Of a stretch of DNA of 64,000 bases, positions 30,506 to 40,312 are shown piece after piece; the stretch's first letter is position 1, and every line of letters starts with the position of its first letter. The translations under genes and the position numbers were made by a program. This DNA is from an uncultured Pelagibacteraceae bacterium (GTDB taxonomy: Bacteria; Pseudomonadota; Alphaproteobacteria; Pelagibacterales; Pelagibacteraceae), in NCBI GenBank assembly GCA_902579465.1, contig CACHGV010000003.1:73482-137481 (forward strand), written 5' to 3'. The notes beneath the pieces were generated by a model that saw only the letters and a list, made by a program, of their open reading frames with translations, was not told the DNA's origin and did no database searches.

Positions 30506-32295
30506 TGAAGCTTTTTATTTTCAAATAGTCCACTTAATTGATCTATCATAACATCACCAAGTTCTTGTACATCAGAAATTTTGATAGCTTTTTTATAATA
30601 TCGGGATACATCATGACCAATTCCTATAGCTAATATTTCTACTTCACTTTTATTCTCAATAAATTTTACAATTTTTTTTAAATTTTTCTCTAAAAAATCT
30701 CCTGAATTAACCGACAATGTTGAGTCGTCAACTGGTGCGCCATCTGAAATAACCATAAGGATTTTTCTTTCCTCTTTTCTTTTCTTTAATCTATTAAATG
30801 CCCAAGTTATTGCTTCGCCATCTATATTTTCTTTTAATAAACCCTCTTTTAGCATCAATCCCAAATTTTTTTTTGATTGTCTCCAATGAGAATCAGCACC
30901 TTTGTAAATTATGTGTCTTAAATCATTAAGTCTTCCAGGATTTTTCTTTTTACCCAATCTATTCCATTCCTGGCGACTTTTGCCACCTTTCCAATTTTTC
31001 GTTGTAAAACCGAGAATTTCAACTTTAACTGAGCATCTTTCTAATGTTCTAGATAAAATGTCAGCACATATTGCTGCTATTGTTATTGGCCTTCCTCTCA
31101 TTGATCCAGAATTATCAATTAAAAGAGTTACAATTGTATCTTTAAAGTCTAAATCTTTTTCTTTTTTAAATGATAATGAATTATATGGATCAATGATAAT
31201 TCGAGGTAATTTTGAACTATCTAACAATCCTTCTTCTAGATCAAATTCCCATGATCGATTTTGTTTTGCCATTAATTGTCTTTGTAATTTATTTGCTAAC
31301 TTAGTAATTAAATCTTGAAAACTTGTAAGCTGTTGGTCTAAATTTTTTCTGAGTTTTTGAATTTCCTCAGTTGTATCTAAACTTTCTGCTTTTGCAACTT
31401 CATCAAATTCAGTAGTAAATATTTTATATTCTTTATCGCTTATACTTAAATTTTTTTTTTGTATAATATTTTCTGACTCTGTGTCTTCATTATTTTCACT
31501 ACCAAGTTGATCTTCAAGTCTAAACTCATTTACATCATCCTCACTATCCATTCCCTGACTTATATTTTCTTCTTCACTTGTTTTGCTAGAGTCATTATTA
31601 TCTTTGTCTTCATTGTTGTTAGAATTATTATGATCTTGCGTATCATCATTTTCTTCATTTTCTTTTTCAGTTGTGTCATCATTTTCAAATATATCCATAC
31701 TTTCTAAAATTTCAGAAAATTTAGCATTATATACTTCTTGATTTTCTAGATTTTGTTTTAAAAACTCAAAGTGTTTGTTTATTGACTTGTTAAAATCTTT
31801 CTCCCAAAATTTAAGAATTTCTTTATTTTCTGGGTATAATTCAACATCAAAAAACTTGTTTGTCATATAAATTTCAAAAGCATCAACAATATTTGTATCT
31901 TCTTTTTTTGTTATTTTTTCTTGTTTAAGATGTTGAAGTCTATTTTTATAATTTTCTTTAAAATTTTTGGAAATTCCTTTTAGCATCTCTGAACCAAGAA
32001 GTTCATATCTCACCTTTTCTGCAAGCTGGTAGAGTGTTCTGCAAGAGGGATTTTGTGGATTATTTTTATCCAATAATTTTCTGTTTGAAAATCTTATTTT
32101 TAACGCCTCTGAGTCTGTTTCAGCCCTTAATTTTTTAAATTGATTTTTATCATTAATATTGTCAATTTCCCCAACATCATAAACTTTTTCGTCACTTTTT
32201 TTATTTTTGACAACCTTAAAGTCATCTGAAATCACTTTGTATGTTGATTGAAGGGCTTGTTTGAATTTTTCTTTAATACTATCTTCTTTGTTCAT
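30502..32295 (-). CDS. cobT: CobT-like VWA-domain protein (cobaltochelatase subunit homologue)
   Basis: A 597-residue protein starting at ATG 32295 (TGATG overlap with cobS; the frame opens at a TTG 3 bases earlier). It has the CobT plan: an N-terminal helical region, a highly acidic Asp/Glu/Asn stretch at about residues 200-270, and a C-terminal von Willebrand A domain with the MIDAS motif [13 protein letters not shown]. CobT works with the AAA+ protein CobS and CobN to insert cobalt during aerobic cobalamin synthesis. No cobN or other cobalamin gene is in the window, so the real client may be different. Confidence 0.9.
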   Translation of the reverse strand: MNKEDSIKEKFKQALQSTYKVISDDFKVVKNKKSDEKVYDVGEIDNINDKNQFKKLRAETDSEALKIRFSNRKLLDKNNPQNPSCRTLYQLAEKVRYELLGSEMLKGISKNFKENYKNRLQHLKQEKITKKEDTNIVDAFEIYMTNKFFDVELYPENKEILKFWEKDFNKSINKHFEFLKQNLENQEVYNAKFSEILESMDIFENDDTTEKENEENDDTQDHNNSNNNEDKDNNDSSKTSEEENISQGMDSEDDVNEFRLEDQLGSENNEDTESENIIQKKNLSISDKEYKIFTTEFDEVAKAESLDTTEEIQKLRKNLDQQLTSFQDLITKLANKLQRQLMAKQNRSWEFDLEEGLLDSSKLPRIIIDPYNSLSFKKEKDLDFKDTIVTLLIDNSGSMRGRPITIAAICADILSRTLERCSVKVEILGFTTKNWKGGKSRQEWNRLGKKKNPGRLNDLRHIIYKGADSHWRQSKKNLGLMLKEGLLKENIDGEAITWAFNRLKKRKEERKILMVISDGAPVDDSTLSVNSGDFLEKNLKKIVKFIENKSEVEILAIGIGHDVSRYYKKAIKISDVQELGDVMIDQLSGLFENKKLH

Positions 32296-33269
32296 CAAAT
32301 TTGAATATTGATCATTGATTCCGGTAGTTCATCCCCAAAACATCTTTGATAATATTCAGCAATAGTGTTTTTTTCAGCATCATCACATTTGTTTAAAAAT
32401 GTTACCCTAAATGCATATCCTATATCTTTGAAAATTTCAGAATTTTCTGCCCAATGTAAAACTGTTCTAGGACTCATTACTGTAGATATGTCACCTGCCA
32501 TAAAACCTTTCCTCGTAAGTGAGGCTACTTTTATCATATTCGAAACTTGCTCTTTACCTTTAGGATTATTTAAATTTTTATTCTTACCTAATATAATTTC
32601 CATTTCTTTATCTAAACTAAGATAATTTAAAGTAGATACAATATTCCATCTATCCATTTGTCCTTGATTAATTTGTTGTGTCCCATGGTATAATCCAGTT
32701 GTATCACCCAGCCCAACAGTATTTGTTGTTGCAAAAAGTCTAAAAAATTTATTTTGTTTAATTACTTTATTTTTGTCTAATAGAGTAAAACTACCTTCTG
32801 ACTCAAGTACTCTCTGAATAACGAACATTACATCTGGTCTTCCAGCGTCATATTCATCAAAAACTAAGGCTACGGGATTTTGAATTGACCAAGGTAGTAT
32901 TCCTTCTTTAAATTCAGTTACCTGTTTACCATCTTTGATCACGATTGAATCTTTTCCTATTAAGTCAATCCTACTAACATGACTATCGAGATTAATTCTT
33001 ATACAAGGCCAGTTTAGCCTAGCAGCAATTTGTTCTATGTGTGTCGACTTACCAGTTCCATGGTATCCTTGGATTAAGACTCTTTTATTAAAAGAAAATC
33101 CTGACAAAATAGCTAATGTTGTATCTTTATCAAACTTGTATGTTTTATCAATCTCTGGGACATACTCACTTGATTTTGAAAACGCATCAACTTCCATGTC
33201 ACTTTCAATTCCAAAAGTTTGTTTAATAGATAATTTAATGTCAGGGGTATGGTTAATATTTGGTGTCAA
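32295..33269 (-). CDS. cobS: CobS-like MoxR-family AAA+ ATPase
   Basis: This 324-residue ATPase has Walker [19 protein letters not shown], Walker [14 protein letters not shown] and the sensor region [20 protein letters not shown]. It is nearly canonical CobS, which forms a chaperone-like ring with CobT. The likely start is a TTG at 33269: the next in-frame Met is about 24 residues later and would remove a conserved segment. The TTG overlaps the J-domain gene by 17 bases. The order J protein-cobS-cobT, with bolA divergent, is common in alphaproteobacteria. Confidence 0.92.
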   Translation of the reverse strand: MTPNINHTPDIKLSIKQTFGIESDMEVDAFSKSSEYVPEIDKTYKFDKDTTLAILSGFSFNKRVLIQGYHGTGKSTHIEQIAARLNWPCIRINLDSHVSRIDLIGKDSIVIKDGKQVTEFKEGILPWSIQNPVALVFDEYDAGRPDVMFVIQRVLESEGSFTLLDKNKVIKQNKFFRLFATTNTVGLGDTTGLYHGTQQINQGQMDRWNIVSTLNYLSLDKEMEIILGKNKNLNNPKGKEQVSNMIKVASLTRKGFMAGDISTVMSPRTVLHWAENSEIFKDIGYAFRVTFLNKCDDAEKNTIAEYYQRCFGDELPESMINIQI

Positions 33270-33786
33270 TTTTATCCTTATATGTGTTTTTTAATTGAGT
33301 ATAAGCTAAAGTTATTACTTTAAGCTTGTCTTCAAATTTTTTATTACCAGAATTCATATCAGGGTGAAATTTTTTAACAAGCTTTTTAAATTTTTCTTGA
33401 ACTTTTTCCCATTTTAATCCAACACTGATTCCTAGTATATTAAAAGCTTTTAAATCATTGTTATTAAATTTAAATTTATTCATATTATTAAAATCATTAT
33501 TAAATTTAAATTTATCCATCTCATCTTTTAAAGCATTGCTCCAAAGAACTTTAAAAAAATTATCAGATGAACTAAAACTTTGTGTTGGTTTGTGCCAAGT
33601 CATGTCAGACCTTAAAAAATCAACTATTTGTTGATCACTCATACCTGTAAAATAATTCCAACTTTTATTAAATTCTTTAACATGGTTTAAACATAGTAAT
33701 CTATAATCTTTGCTATTGTCTCTTTCTTTAGGTGCTTTAAAAAGACCTTCCTCTGAGCAATTATTCCAATCACAAATATATTTCAT
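33253..33786 (-). CDS. J-domain (DnaJ-like) co-chaperone
   Basis: A 177-residue protein with a C-terminal J-domain: the diagnostic HPD is in VKKFHPDMNSGN. The N-terminus holds cysteines at 5, 10 and 32 (YICDWNNC ... LLCLNH) that could bind a metal. The linker contains a near-duplicate KFKFNN segment (FNNDFNN between copies). It would stimulate a DnaK-type chaperone; its conserved link to CobS/CobT suggests a role with that AAA+ pair. It overlaps cobS by 17 bases and is divergent from bolA by 20 bases. Confidence 0.87.
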   Translation of the reverse strand: MKYICDWNNCSEEGLFKAPKERDNSKDYRLLCLNHVKEFNKSWNYFTGMSDQQIVDFLRSDMTWHKPTQSFSSSDNFFKVLWSNALKDEMDKFKFNNDFNNMNKFKFNNNDLKAFNILGISVGLKWEKVQEKFKKLVKKFHPDMNSGNKKFEDKLKVITLAYTQLKNTYKDKIDTKY

Positions 33787-33806
33787 GATGTATAATACTT
33801 TATAAA

Positions 33807-34067
33807 ATGAATATTAATCAACTAATTGAAACTGTAGAAAAAAAAATTTTGTCGCAGGATTGTATTTCAAAAGTTTATATAGAGGACAAGTCTTTTTTAC
33901 ACAAAAATCACAAATCCAATGAAAATGGAAAATTTCATATTGTTCTTTCGATTAAGTCTGATGAATTAAAGAATAAAAGTAAGTTATACTCAACAAGATT
34001 TATTTATAAAATTTTAGACAATGAATTAAAAAATTATATTCATTCATTACAAATCAAATTACTTTAA
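33807..34067 (+). CDS. bolA: BolA-family protein
   Basis: An 86-residue BolA-fold protein. The segment HKNHKSNENGKFHIVLSIKSDELKNKS matches the BolA core where a conserved His can ligate an iron-sulfur cluster shared with a monothiol glutaredoxin. Family members act in Fe-S trafficking or as regulators. It is divergent from the J-protein/CobS/CobT genes and overlaps the convergent aroB by 9 bases. Confidence 0.88.
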   Translation: MNINQLIETVEKKILSQDCISKVYIEDKSFLHKNHKSNENGKFHIVLSIKSDELKNKSKLYSTRFIYKILDNELKNYIHSLQIKLL

Positions 34068-35162
34068 ACTGCTAGATATGTATTTTTTTAAATTTGAGGG
34101 ACTGATCTGAAAGTCAACTATTATCTTTCCGAAATCCTTTATTAAAATTAGATTAATGTTATTTGAATTATTTTTCTTATCGCTTCTCATATAATTCATA
34201 ATTTTAGATACATGTTTTTTTTTAAACAATTTTTCAATTTGTGGTTTCATCTTAATTCTATTAATATGATCTAAAATAATATTAAATTTTTTTTTTGATA
34301 AAATTCTTCTTTTAAAACTGAATTCCACAGCATTTTTAATACCTAAGATTACAGCTTCTCCATGATTTAATTTTTTAGAAAAACCTAAAGTAGACTCATA
34401 AGAATGAGCAAAGGTATGGCCTAAATTTAATACCTTTCTGTAGTTTTTTTCGTTCTCATCTTTTTCCACAACTTTTTTTTTTAAATTACAGCTTTTAATT
34501 ATGGATCTTTCAATGAAAGGTGACTTTAATTTTAAAATTTTTTTTAAATTTTGGTCTAAATAGAGAAAATTATTAAAATTATCAATAATACTACTTTTTA
34601 ATATTTCAGCATATCCACAAATAATTTCTCTTTCTGGTAAAGAAGCTAAAATATTCATATCAGAAATAACTAAATCAGGTTGATAAAAACTCCCAATCAA
34701 ATTTTTTCCAAATTTATTATTTACACCTGTTTTGCCTCCTATTGATGAGTCCACTTGAGACAGTAAAGTTGAGGGAATATTTACAAATTTCATGCCTCTT
34801 TTAAATGTGCTAGAAGCGAATCCAACTATATCTCCAATAATTCCTCCACCAAAAGAAATAACACAATCTTCTCTATTAAATCTATTTTCAAATAAAACTG
34901 TATGAATTTTTTCAACTGTTCGGTAATTTTTGTTTTTTTCTGATGCCGTTATTTCTATTTTAAAAAGTTTATTTGTGTTTAACTTTTTGTATAAAAGTCT
35001 TTTAAACTTATTGGGAATATTTTTGTCTGTAACAATTAAACATTTATCAAATTTTAGACTATTAGCTTTTAAAATTTTATCAATTTTACCTATTAAATCT
35101 CTTCCAATTACAATTGGGTAGTTCTTAGTGCTTGTTTTAATTGAAATTTTATTTGTATTCAT
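34059..35162 (-). CDS. aroB: 3-dehydroquinate synthase
   Basis: The second shikimate-pathway enzyme (367 residues), which cyclises DAHP using NAD+ and a divalent metal. Motifs include FGGGIIGDIVGFASSTFKRGM, PSTLLSQVDSSIGGKTGVN, ICGYAEILKSSI, and the metal-binding NLGHTFAHSYES and NHGEAVILG. It overlaps the end of aroK by 14 bases, so the two are an aroK-aroB operon on the minus strand. Length is normal. Confidence 0.97.
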   Translation of the reverse strand: MNTNKISIKTSTKNYPIVIGRDLIGKIDKILKANSLKFDKCLIVTDKNIPNKFKRLLYKKLNTNKLFKIEITASEKNKNYRTVEKIHTVLFENRFNREDCVISFGGGIIGDIVGFASSTFKRGMKFVNIPSTLLSQVDSSIGGKTGVNNKFGKNLIGSFYQPDLVISDMNILASLPEREIICGYAEILKSSIIDNFNNFLYLDQNLKKILKLKSPFIERSIIKSCNLKKKVVEKDENEKNYRKVLNLGHTFAHSYESTLGFSKKLNHGEAVILGIKNAVEFSFKRRILSKKKFNIILDHINRIKMKPQIEKLFKKKHVSKIMNYMRSDKKNNSNNINLILIKDFGKIIVDFQISPSNLKKYISSSLK

Positions 35163-35661
35163 AAATATCTAATATCTTATTTATAATTTCAACTTTGTCT
35201 AATTTATCACAATTAATCCTGTGACTCGACAAGCTATAGAATTTTGATCTTTCTTTGATTAAATTGTTAATTTGACTCTTAGTAAGATTTATCGCTAATG
35301 GTCTTTTCTTGCTCTTATATATCCTTTTTATTATTGTTTCATTTTTCCAATCTAACCAAAAAGATACACAATTTTTCTTACACATTTTCCTTATTGAGGA
35401 ATTAATAAAACCTCCCCCACCTAAAGATATTACAGAATTTTCTGAACTAAGAAATTTTAAAGATATTTTTTCTTCAATTTTACGAAAATAATTCTCTCCA
35501 AATTTATTAAAAATTTCTGATATTTTAGAATTCTCATTTTCTTCAATTTTTTGATCAATATCAATAAATGTTAAGTTTAATTTTTTTGATAAAATTTTGC
35601 CAATTGATGATTTTCCAGATCCCATCATTCCAATTAATACAATATTTTTATTTGATTTCAT
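35149..35661 (-). CDS. aroK: Shikimate kinase
   Basis: A 170-residue P-loop kinase that phosphorylates shikimate. It has GMMGSGKSSIGKIL (Walker A), FIDIDQKIEE and the substrate-binding ISLGGGGFI; the lid contains the conserved KKRPLA. It is the first gene of the aroKB pair and is divergent from the small membrane protein gene at 35717. Confidence 0.96.
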   Translation of the reverse strand: MKSNKNIVLIGMMGSGKSSIGKILSKKLNLTFIDIDQKIEENENSKISEIFNKFGENYFRKIEEKISLKFLSSENSVISLGGGGFINSSIRKMCKKNCVSFWLDWKNETIIKRIYKSKKRPLAINLTKSQINNLIKERSKFYSLSSHRINCDKLDKVEIINKILDIYEYK

Positions 35662-35716
35662 GAGTTTCTATATTGAAAAAACACAAATATGTCTTATTTT
35701 GAAATTATTAAATTAT

Positions 35717-35899
35717 ATGCAATTTACAAAAAATACAAGTAAAGACAAAATTTTTAGCTTAGGGGCAATTTTAAAAATTATAATAGCTATTTTCATAATT
35801 GTATTTGGCATTATTGTGATTAACCAGATTAATTTGCCTGCTCCAGATAAACAAATTGAAAAAATTTTACCAAATGAAAATTTCAAAACAATTAAGTAA
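35717..35899 (+). CDS. Small single-pass membrane protein, unknown
   Basis: A 60-residue ORF from ATG 35717: a short polar N-terminus, one strong hydrophobic helix (about residues 15-38, IIIAIFIIVFGIIVI) and a polar tail. The frame extends upstream antisense to aroK but that part is unlikely to be coding. It overlaps the next exported-protein gene by 26 bases in another frame, which suggests coupled translation and joint function. I recognise no family. Confidence 0.55.
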   Translation: MQFTKNTSKDKIFSLGAILKIIIAIFIIVFGIIVINQINLPAPDKQIEKILPNENFKTIK

Positions 35900-37610
35900 G
35901 ATTTTAATTTCTGCTTCTTTTTTTTTGTTTGTTCTATCTGCACAGGCTCAGGAAGTTAGAGAAATTTGGTCAGAAATAGAAAATAAAGAAATTAAAAATA
36001 CTGATTCAAAAAATATTGAAGACACATCTATTAATATAGACCAGCTTGAAGGCGTTAAAGTAAAGCTTTCTGATGAGAATATTGTAGTAGATCAAAATTT
36101 AGACAATTCTAATATTTTATTGGCTGGATTATTTGACCCTGATGACAATGATTTAAACCTAGATATGTGGTCAAAAACTGACGGAATAAAAATTAAAAAG
36201 TTACTAGAAAAAATACAGTCTAAAAATTTATCAAGTTTCTCTGAAAGGTTAATGGATGTAGCATTGTTAACAAACTCTTACGTACCAAATCAAAATTTTT
36301 CATTAAACGAATTCGAAAATTTTACACTTGACCATCTAATTAAAAAAAAAGATTTTGATTTAGTTGAAGAATTTATTCAAAAAAATTCATCAATAAAAGA
36401 TAAAGAAAGACTTATAAAACATGTAGCTGATTATTACTTGTCATTAAACAAAATAGAAAATTCATGTTCTGCTATTGATAGTTTGAGCTTAATAACTGAT
36501 GAATATTTAACATATTTCAAAATTTATTGTTTAATAACTCAAAATAAAAAAGATGAGGCTCAGTTGTTATTTGATCTTAATTCTGAGCTAGATTCTTTAA
36601 ATGACTTTTTTGTTAAAAAGTTTGAAGTATTGATGGGATATGTGGATAATAACTTTCTATTGTCTGATGAAAATGTTCTTTATTTTCACCTATCTCACAA
36701 AACAGATAAGAATTTTTTATACTATCCATCCGTAGAGTCTGACGAATTTATTTGGAAATATTTGTCTAACTCAAATTTGCTTAAAAATTTAAATGATTTT
36801 AATCTTAGTGACATTGATCAGGTTAAGTTTTTAGAGAAAGCAACTAGTGAAGGTATTTTTGATGAAAGCGATCTGTTGAATTTGTACAAAAAATTCCAAT
36901 TTGAGATTGATGACCTTATTAATTACGAAGTCGCATTAAAAAACTTAACAGATTATGAAGGAAGAGCTCTAATGTATCAGAGATTTTTACTAACAGATAA
37001 TATAGAAAATAAACTTTTACTGTTATCAAAATTGAATAAATCCTTTGAAACTTCAAATTTTAAAAAATCATTTGATGATGAATTATCTAAGTTATTAAAA
37101 AAAATGGATAAAAAAGAAATTCCTTCAAAGTTTTCTGAATTCTACCTAACTAATCTAGTTACTGAAGAAAATAGAAAAAATAAGATTAAGTTTAATAATG
37201 AAGTTTTTCATCAATCAAAGGTATTAAATTATTTTTTGAACAAGCAAAGCTTACCTAAAACACAAAAATTAACTGATAATTTATTGTCAAAGATGAAAAA
37301 AGATAAAAATTACTCTTTCAATTTTAAAGATGTTATTTTATTGCAATCATTGAGATCAGATGGAATTCAAATAGATCAAATTGATGAACTATCTCAATAT
37401 AAATCTGAATTAAATTCTGAATATGACAAAATGATAGAGAATAAGGAGTCGGGCATGATATTATTAAAATTAGTTGAGATTATTGGTGAAAAAGAATTGA
37501 ATGAATTAAATAGTGAATCGCTAAATTTTATAATTGAAGTTATGAATAGAACAAAATTAATTAGCTTGAGAAACGAACTATTGTTGGAAATTCTTCCATT
37601 AAAAGTTTAA
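35874..37610 (+). CDS. Exported protein of unknown function
   Basis: A 578-residue protein starting at ATG 35874 (a TTG lies 18 bases upstream). The N-terminus is a clear Sec signal peptide: basic MKISKQLSK, a hydrophobic core and an AQA cleavage site followed by QEV. The mature part is acidic and appears largely helical with many Leu/Asp/Lys, without cysteine-rich or catalytic motifs I can name; a helical-repeat architecture is possible. It sits just upstream of def-fmt-truA in the same direction with a 16-base gap. Function unknown; periplasmic location inferred. Confidence 0.8.
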   Translation: MKISKQLSKILISASFFLFVLSAQAQEVREIWSEIENKEIKNTDSKNIEDTSINIDQLEGVKVKLSDENIVVDQNLDNSNILLAGLFDPDDNDLNLDMWSKTDGIKIKKLLEKIQSKNLSSFSERLMDVALLTNSYVPNQNFSLNEFENFTLDHLIKKKDFDLVEEFIQKNSSIKDKERLIKHVADYYLSLNKIENSCSAIDSLSLITDEYLTYFKIYCLITQNKKDEAQLLFDLNSELDSLNDFFVKKFEVLMGYVDNNFLLSDENVLYFHLSHKTDKNFLYYPSVESDEFIWKYLSNSNLLKNLNDFNLSDIDQVKFLEKATSEGIFDESDLLNLYKKFQFEIDDLINYEVALKNLTDYEGRALMYQRFLLTDNIENKLLLLSKLNKSFETSNFKKSFDDELSKLLKKMDKKEIPSKFSEFYLTNLVTEENRKNKIKFNNEVFHQSKVLNYFLNKQSLPKTQKLTDNLLSKMKKDKNYSFNFKDVILLQSLRSDGIQIDQIDELSQYKSELNSEYDKMIENKESGMILLKLVEIIGEKELNELNSESLNFIIEVMNRTKLISLRNELLLEILPLKV

Positions 37611-37626
37611 AATACTTCAATCAATC

Positions 37627-38148
37627 ATGACAATAAAAACTATTATAACTGAACCTAACAAGATTTTAAGACAAGTCTCAAAACCAGTACCAGCAGTGGG
37701 TAATGAAGAGAGAAAGTTAATGGATGATATGTTGGAAACAATGTATGCAGCTAATGGTATTGGTTTAGCGGCAATTCAAATTGGAATTCCTAAAAGAATT
37801 ATAGTTGTGGATATTTCGAAAGATGGAAAGAAAAATCCAATGTATTTTGTAAATCCCATAATTAACAACAAAGATAAAGAACAAACAACATATGAAGAGG
37901 GATGTTTATCTGTTCCTGATTATTTTGCAGAAGTTGACAGACCTAAATATTGTGAGGTTGAATATCTAGATTATAATGGAAAAAGTAAAGTTTTAGAAGC
38001 AGAAGGGTTACTTGCAACTTGCATACAACATGAAATGGATCATCTTGAGGGCATTTTGTTTATAGACTACTTATCAAAATTGAAAAAAACAATGATTGTT
38101 AAAAAATTATCAAAAAGAAAAAATCCTCCTGATAGAATTATTGTTTAA
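37627..38148 (+). CDS. def: Peptide deformylase
   Basis: This metallo-hydrolase (173 residues) removes the N-formyl group from nascent proteins. The three family motifs are intact: GIGLAAIQIG, EGCLSVP and HEMDHLEG, giving the Cys and two His metal ligands and the catalytic Glu. Its TAA overlaps the fmt ATG (TAATG), pairing the enzymes that add and remove the formyl group. Confidence 0.98.
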   Translation: MTIKTIITEPNKILRQVSKPVPAVGNEERKLMDDMLETMYAANGIGLAAIQIGIPKRIIVVDISKDGKKNPMYFVNPIINNKDKEQTTYEEGCLSVPDYFAEVDRPKYCEVEYLDYNGKSKVLEAEGLLATCIQHEMDHLEGILFIDYLSKLKKTMIVKKLSKRKNPPDRIIV

Positions 38149-39068
38149 TGAGCAAAAAAATTGCTTTTATGGGAACCCCAAACATTTCTGGGCAAATACT
38201 CAAATCGTTGTATCAAAATGGTTTCGATATTGAGGTTGTTTATACTCAACCACCTGTAGCATCGAATAGAGGGCACAGACTAAATAAGTCACCCGTTCAT
38301 ATAATGGCTGAAATATTAAATATTCCTGTCAGAACTCCAACTGTATTAGATAATTCTGATGAAAAAAACTTTCTTCACAAAAAAAATATAAGTTTAGGTA
38401 TCGTTGTTGCTTACGGTCAGATTCTTAAAAAAGATATTTTAGAAATTCCAAAATATGGATGGATAAATATTCATTATTCACTTTTACCAAAATTACGAGG
38501 TGCAGCTCCCATTCAAAGAGCAATTATGGATAATGAAACATCAACAGGTATTTCTATAATGAAAATTAATGAGGGTTTAGACTCTGGTCCCGTCTGTAAT
38601 CAGTATTCTATAAATATTTTAGAGAATGAAAATAGTGAGGATTTATCACAAAGATTAAGTAATTTAGCATCTGAAAAAATACTACAAAATATTGATGATA
38701 TATTTGATAAAAAAGCAAATTTTAAAGAACAAGATCATAGCAAATCTACATATGCAAAAAAAATTAAAAAAGAAGAAGGAAAAATAAATTGGGAGGACAG
38801 TAATTTAAAAATAATAGGAAAAATTAATGGTCTATATCCTAATCCAGGAGGTTGGTTTGAATTTAAAGGGGAAAGGTACAAGATACTAAAAGCAGAAAAA
38901 TCAATTTTGAGTGGAAAATCAGGATATGTCTTATCAGATAATTTTGAAATTGGTTGTGGTGAAAATTCAATAAAGATCATTGAGATACAAAGACAAGGTA
39001 AAACAGTTCAAAAAACTAAGGAATTTCTGCGTGGTAGCCAAATTACTAAAGGCACTGATTTGAATTAA
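38148..39068 (+). CDS. fmt: Methionyl-tRNA formyltransferase
   Basis: The 306-residue enzyme formylates initiator Met-tRNA using 10-formyltetrahydrofolate. It shows IAFMGTPNISGQIL at the start, the catalytic region INIHYSLLPKLRGAAPIQRAI, and a C-terminal OB-like domain. It is translationally coupled to def and followed by truA after 2 bases, forming a def-fmt-truA operon. Confidence 0.97.
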   Translation: MSKKIAFMGTPNISGQILKSLYQNGFDIEVVYTQPPVASNRGHRLNKSPVHIMAEILNIPVRTPTVLDNSDEKNFLHKKNISLGIVVAYGQILKKDILEIPKYGWINIHYSLLPKLRGAAPIQRAIMDNETSTGISIMKINEGLDSGPVCNQYSINILENENSEDLSQRLSNLASEKILQNIDDIFDKKANFKEQDHSKSTYAKKIKKEEGKINWEDSNLKIIGKINGLYPNPGGWFEFKGERYKILKAEKSILSGKSGYVLSDNFEIGCGENSIKIIEIQRQGKTVQKTKEFLRGSQITKGTDLN

Positions 39069-39070
39069 AC

Positions 39071-39811
39071 ATGTTCAGATATCAAATTCTAATTGAATAT
39101 GTTGGATCTTCTTTCATAGGTTGGCAGGTTCAAACAAAAGGCAAAACTATACAAGGATTAATTCAAAAAAAAATTTCATATCTTTTAAATGATAAAATAA
39201 CACTTATTGGTTCGGGAAGAACAGATACTGGTGTTCATGCAATTGAGCAATCTGCACATTTTGATGTCACTGAAAAAATCCAAAATTTAAATAAATTTTT
39301 AAAATCAATTAATTATTTTTTAAATAAATATGAAATAGCCATTTTAAAAATAAAAAGAAAAAATATTAGATTTCATGCACGTTTTTCTGCAAAAGAGAGA
39401 GTTTATAAATATGTTATTTTCAATCAATTAAGTAAACCGATCCTTCAAAATAAGCGAGGATGGTTTGTTATTAAAAATCTCGAATTAGAGATAATGAAAA
39501 AAGCAGCAAAAAAGTTAATTGGAACTCATGATTTTTCAACTTTTAGAGCATCTGGATGTAATGCAAAGAGTCCAATAAGATCAATTAAATCAGTTAAAAT
39601 TAAAAAGATAAAAAACAAAATTGAATTAGAGTTTAGATCTCAATCATTTTTAAAACAACAAGTTAGATCAATGGTTGGTTGTTTAAAATATATCGGTGAA
39701 AAAAAGTGGACATTAAAAAAATTTACAAGCGTAATTAAATCAAAAAATAGAAATTTATGTGCACCGCCAGCACCACCAGAAGGATTATTTTTGAAAAAAG
39801 TCTTATACTAA
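39071..39811 (+). CDS. truA: tRNA pseudouridine38-40 synthase
   Basis: TruA (246 residues) isomerises uridines 38-40 in the anticodon stem. The catalytic Asp lies in GSGRTDTGVHAIEQSAHF; further conserved parts are FHARFSAKERVYKYVI and HDFSTFRASGC, and QVRSMVGCL. It overlaps the convergent SET-domain gene by 4 bases. Confidence 0.97.
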   Translation: MFRYQILIEYVGSSFIGWQVQTKGKTIQGLIQKKISYLLNDKITLIGSGRTDTGVHAIEQSAHFDVTEKIQNLNKFLKSINYFLNKYEIAILKIKRKNIRFHARFSAKERVYKYVIFNQLSKPILQNKRGWFVIKNLELEIMKKAAKKLIGTHDFSTFRASGCNAKSPIRSIKSVKIKKIKNKIELEFRSQSFLKQQVRSMVGCLKYIGEKKWTLKKFTSVIKSKNRNLCAPPAPPEGLFLKKVLY

Positions 39812-40281
39812 TTTTTCCTATTACCCATTGCAAATTTTTTATTAATTCTCCACCTTGATTCTGCTCTTACAATATAGCCACAACAATTTTTTGACTTACA
39901 TTTACAAGGAAATTGTTTGTAATCTTTGTCATAACCAAATCCATAGTCACAAGTTAATTCCTCACCTTTTTTGATATCTCTTATAGCCTTAACCCAAATT
40001 TTAAGGCCCTTACCATCGTAGTCACAATTATTTTCACACGAGTGATTTATTAGACCAGCTGTATTCCATGGGAAATCTCCATCGAGATCATATCTTTTAT
40101 TTACTGTAAATAAATATATTGGCTTACTATTATCGTATTTGTCAGAATTCTCAGTTTGTTTTTTGGTAATTAGTTTACCAATATAATCTATTATTTTTTC
40201 ACCTTCTTTTATATCTCTTGTGGCGTAAAGTCCTTTACCTTTTTTATCAATATCAGACTTTTTAATCTTATATAATTTCAT
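39808..40281 (-). CDS. SET-domain protein lysine methyltransferase
   Basis: A compact 157-residue SET domain. It opens with the SET-N pattern GKGLYATRDIKEGEKIIDYIG, has the SAM/pseudoknot motif GLINHSCENNC, the catalytic-core ELTCDYGFGY, and a post-SET cysteine set (CKCKSKNCCGY) that with a Cys of the core would bind zinc. This is the arrangement of eukaryotic-like SET methyltransferases and is complete, not eroded. The substrate is unknown; ribosomal or DNA-binding proteins are candidates. It is 31 bases downstream of a histone-deacetylase-family gene on the same strand, and is the last gene of the long rpmH-led run. Confidence 0.9.
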   Translation of the reverse strand: MKLYKIKKSDIDKKGKGLYATRDIKEGEKIIDYIGKLITKKQTENSDKYDNSKPIYLFTVNKRYDLDGDFPWNTAGLINHSCENNCDYDGKGLKIWVKAIRDIKKGEELTCDYGFGYDKDYKQFPCKCKSKNCCGYIVRAESRWRINKKFAMGNRKN

Positions 40282-40312
40282 GTATTTGTGTTTATTGATT
40301 AAAAAAATATTA

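Noticed and set aside
30911..31318. 135-codon open frame on the plus strand inside cobT
   Set aside because: Antisense to the conserved VWA region of CobT; no family resemblance.
35597..35716. N-terminal extension of the small membrane protein antisense to aroK
   Set aside because: The extension overlaps the conserved aroK P-loop region; ATG 35717 after it gives a sensible membrane protein.
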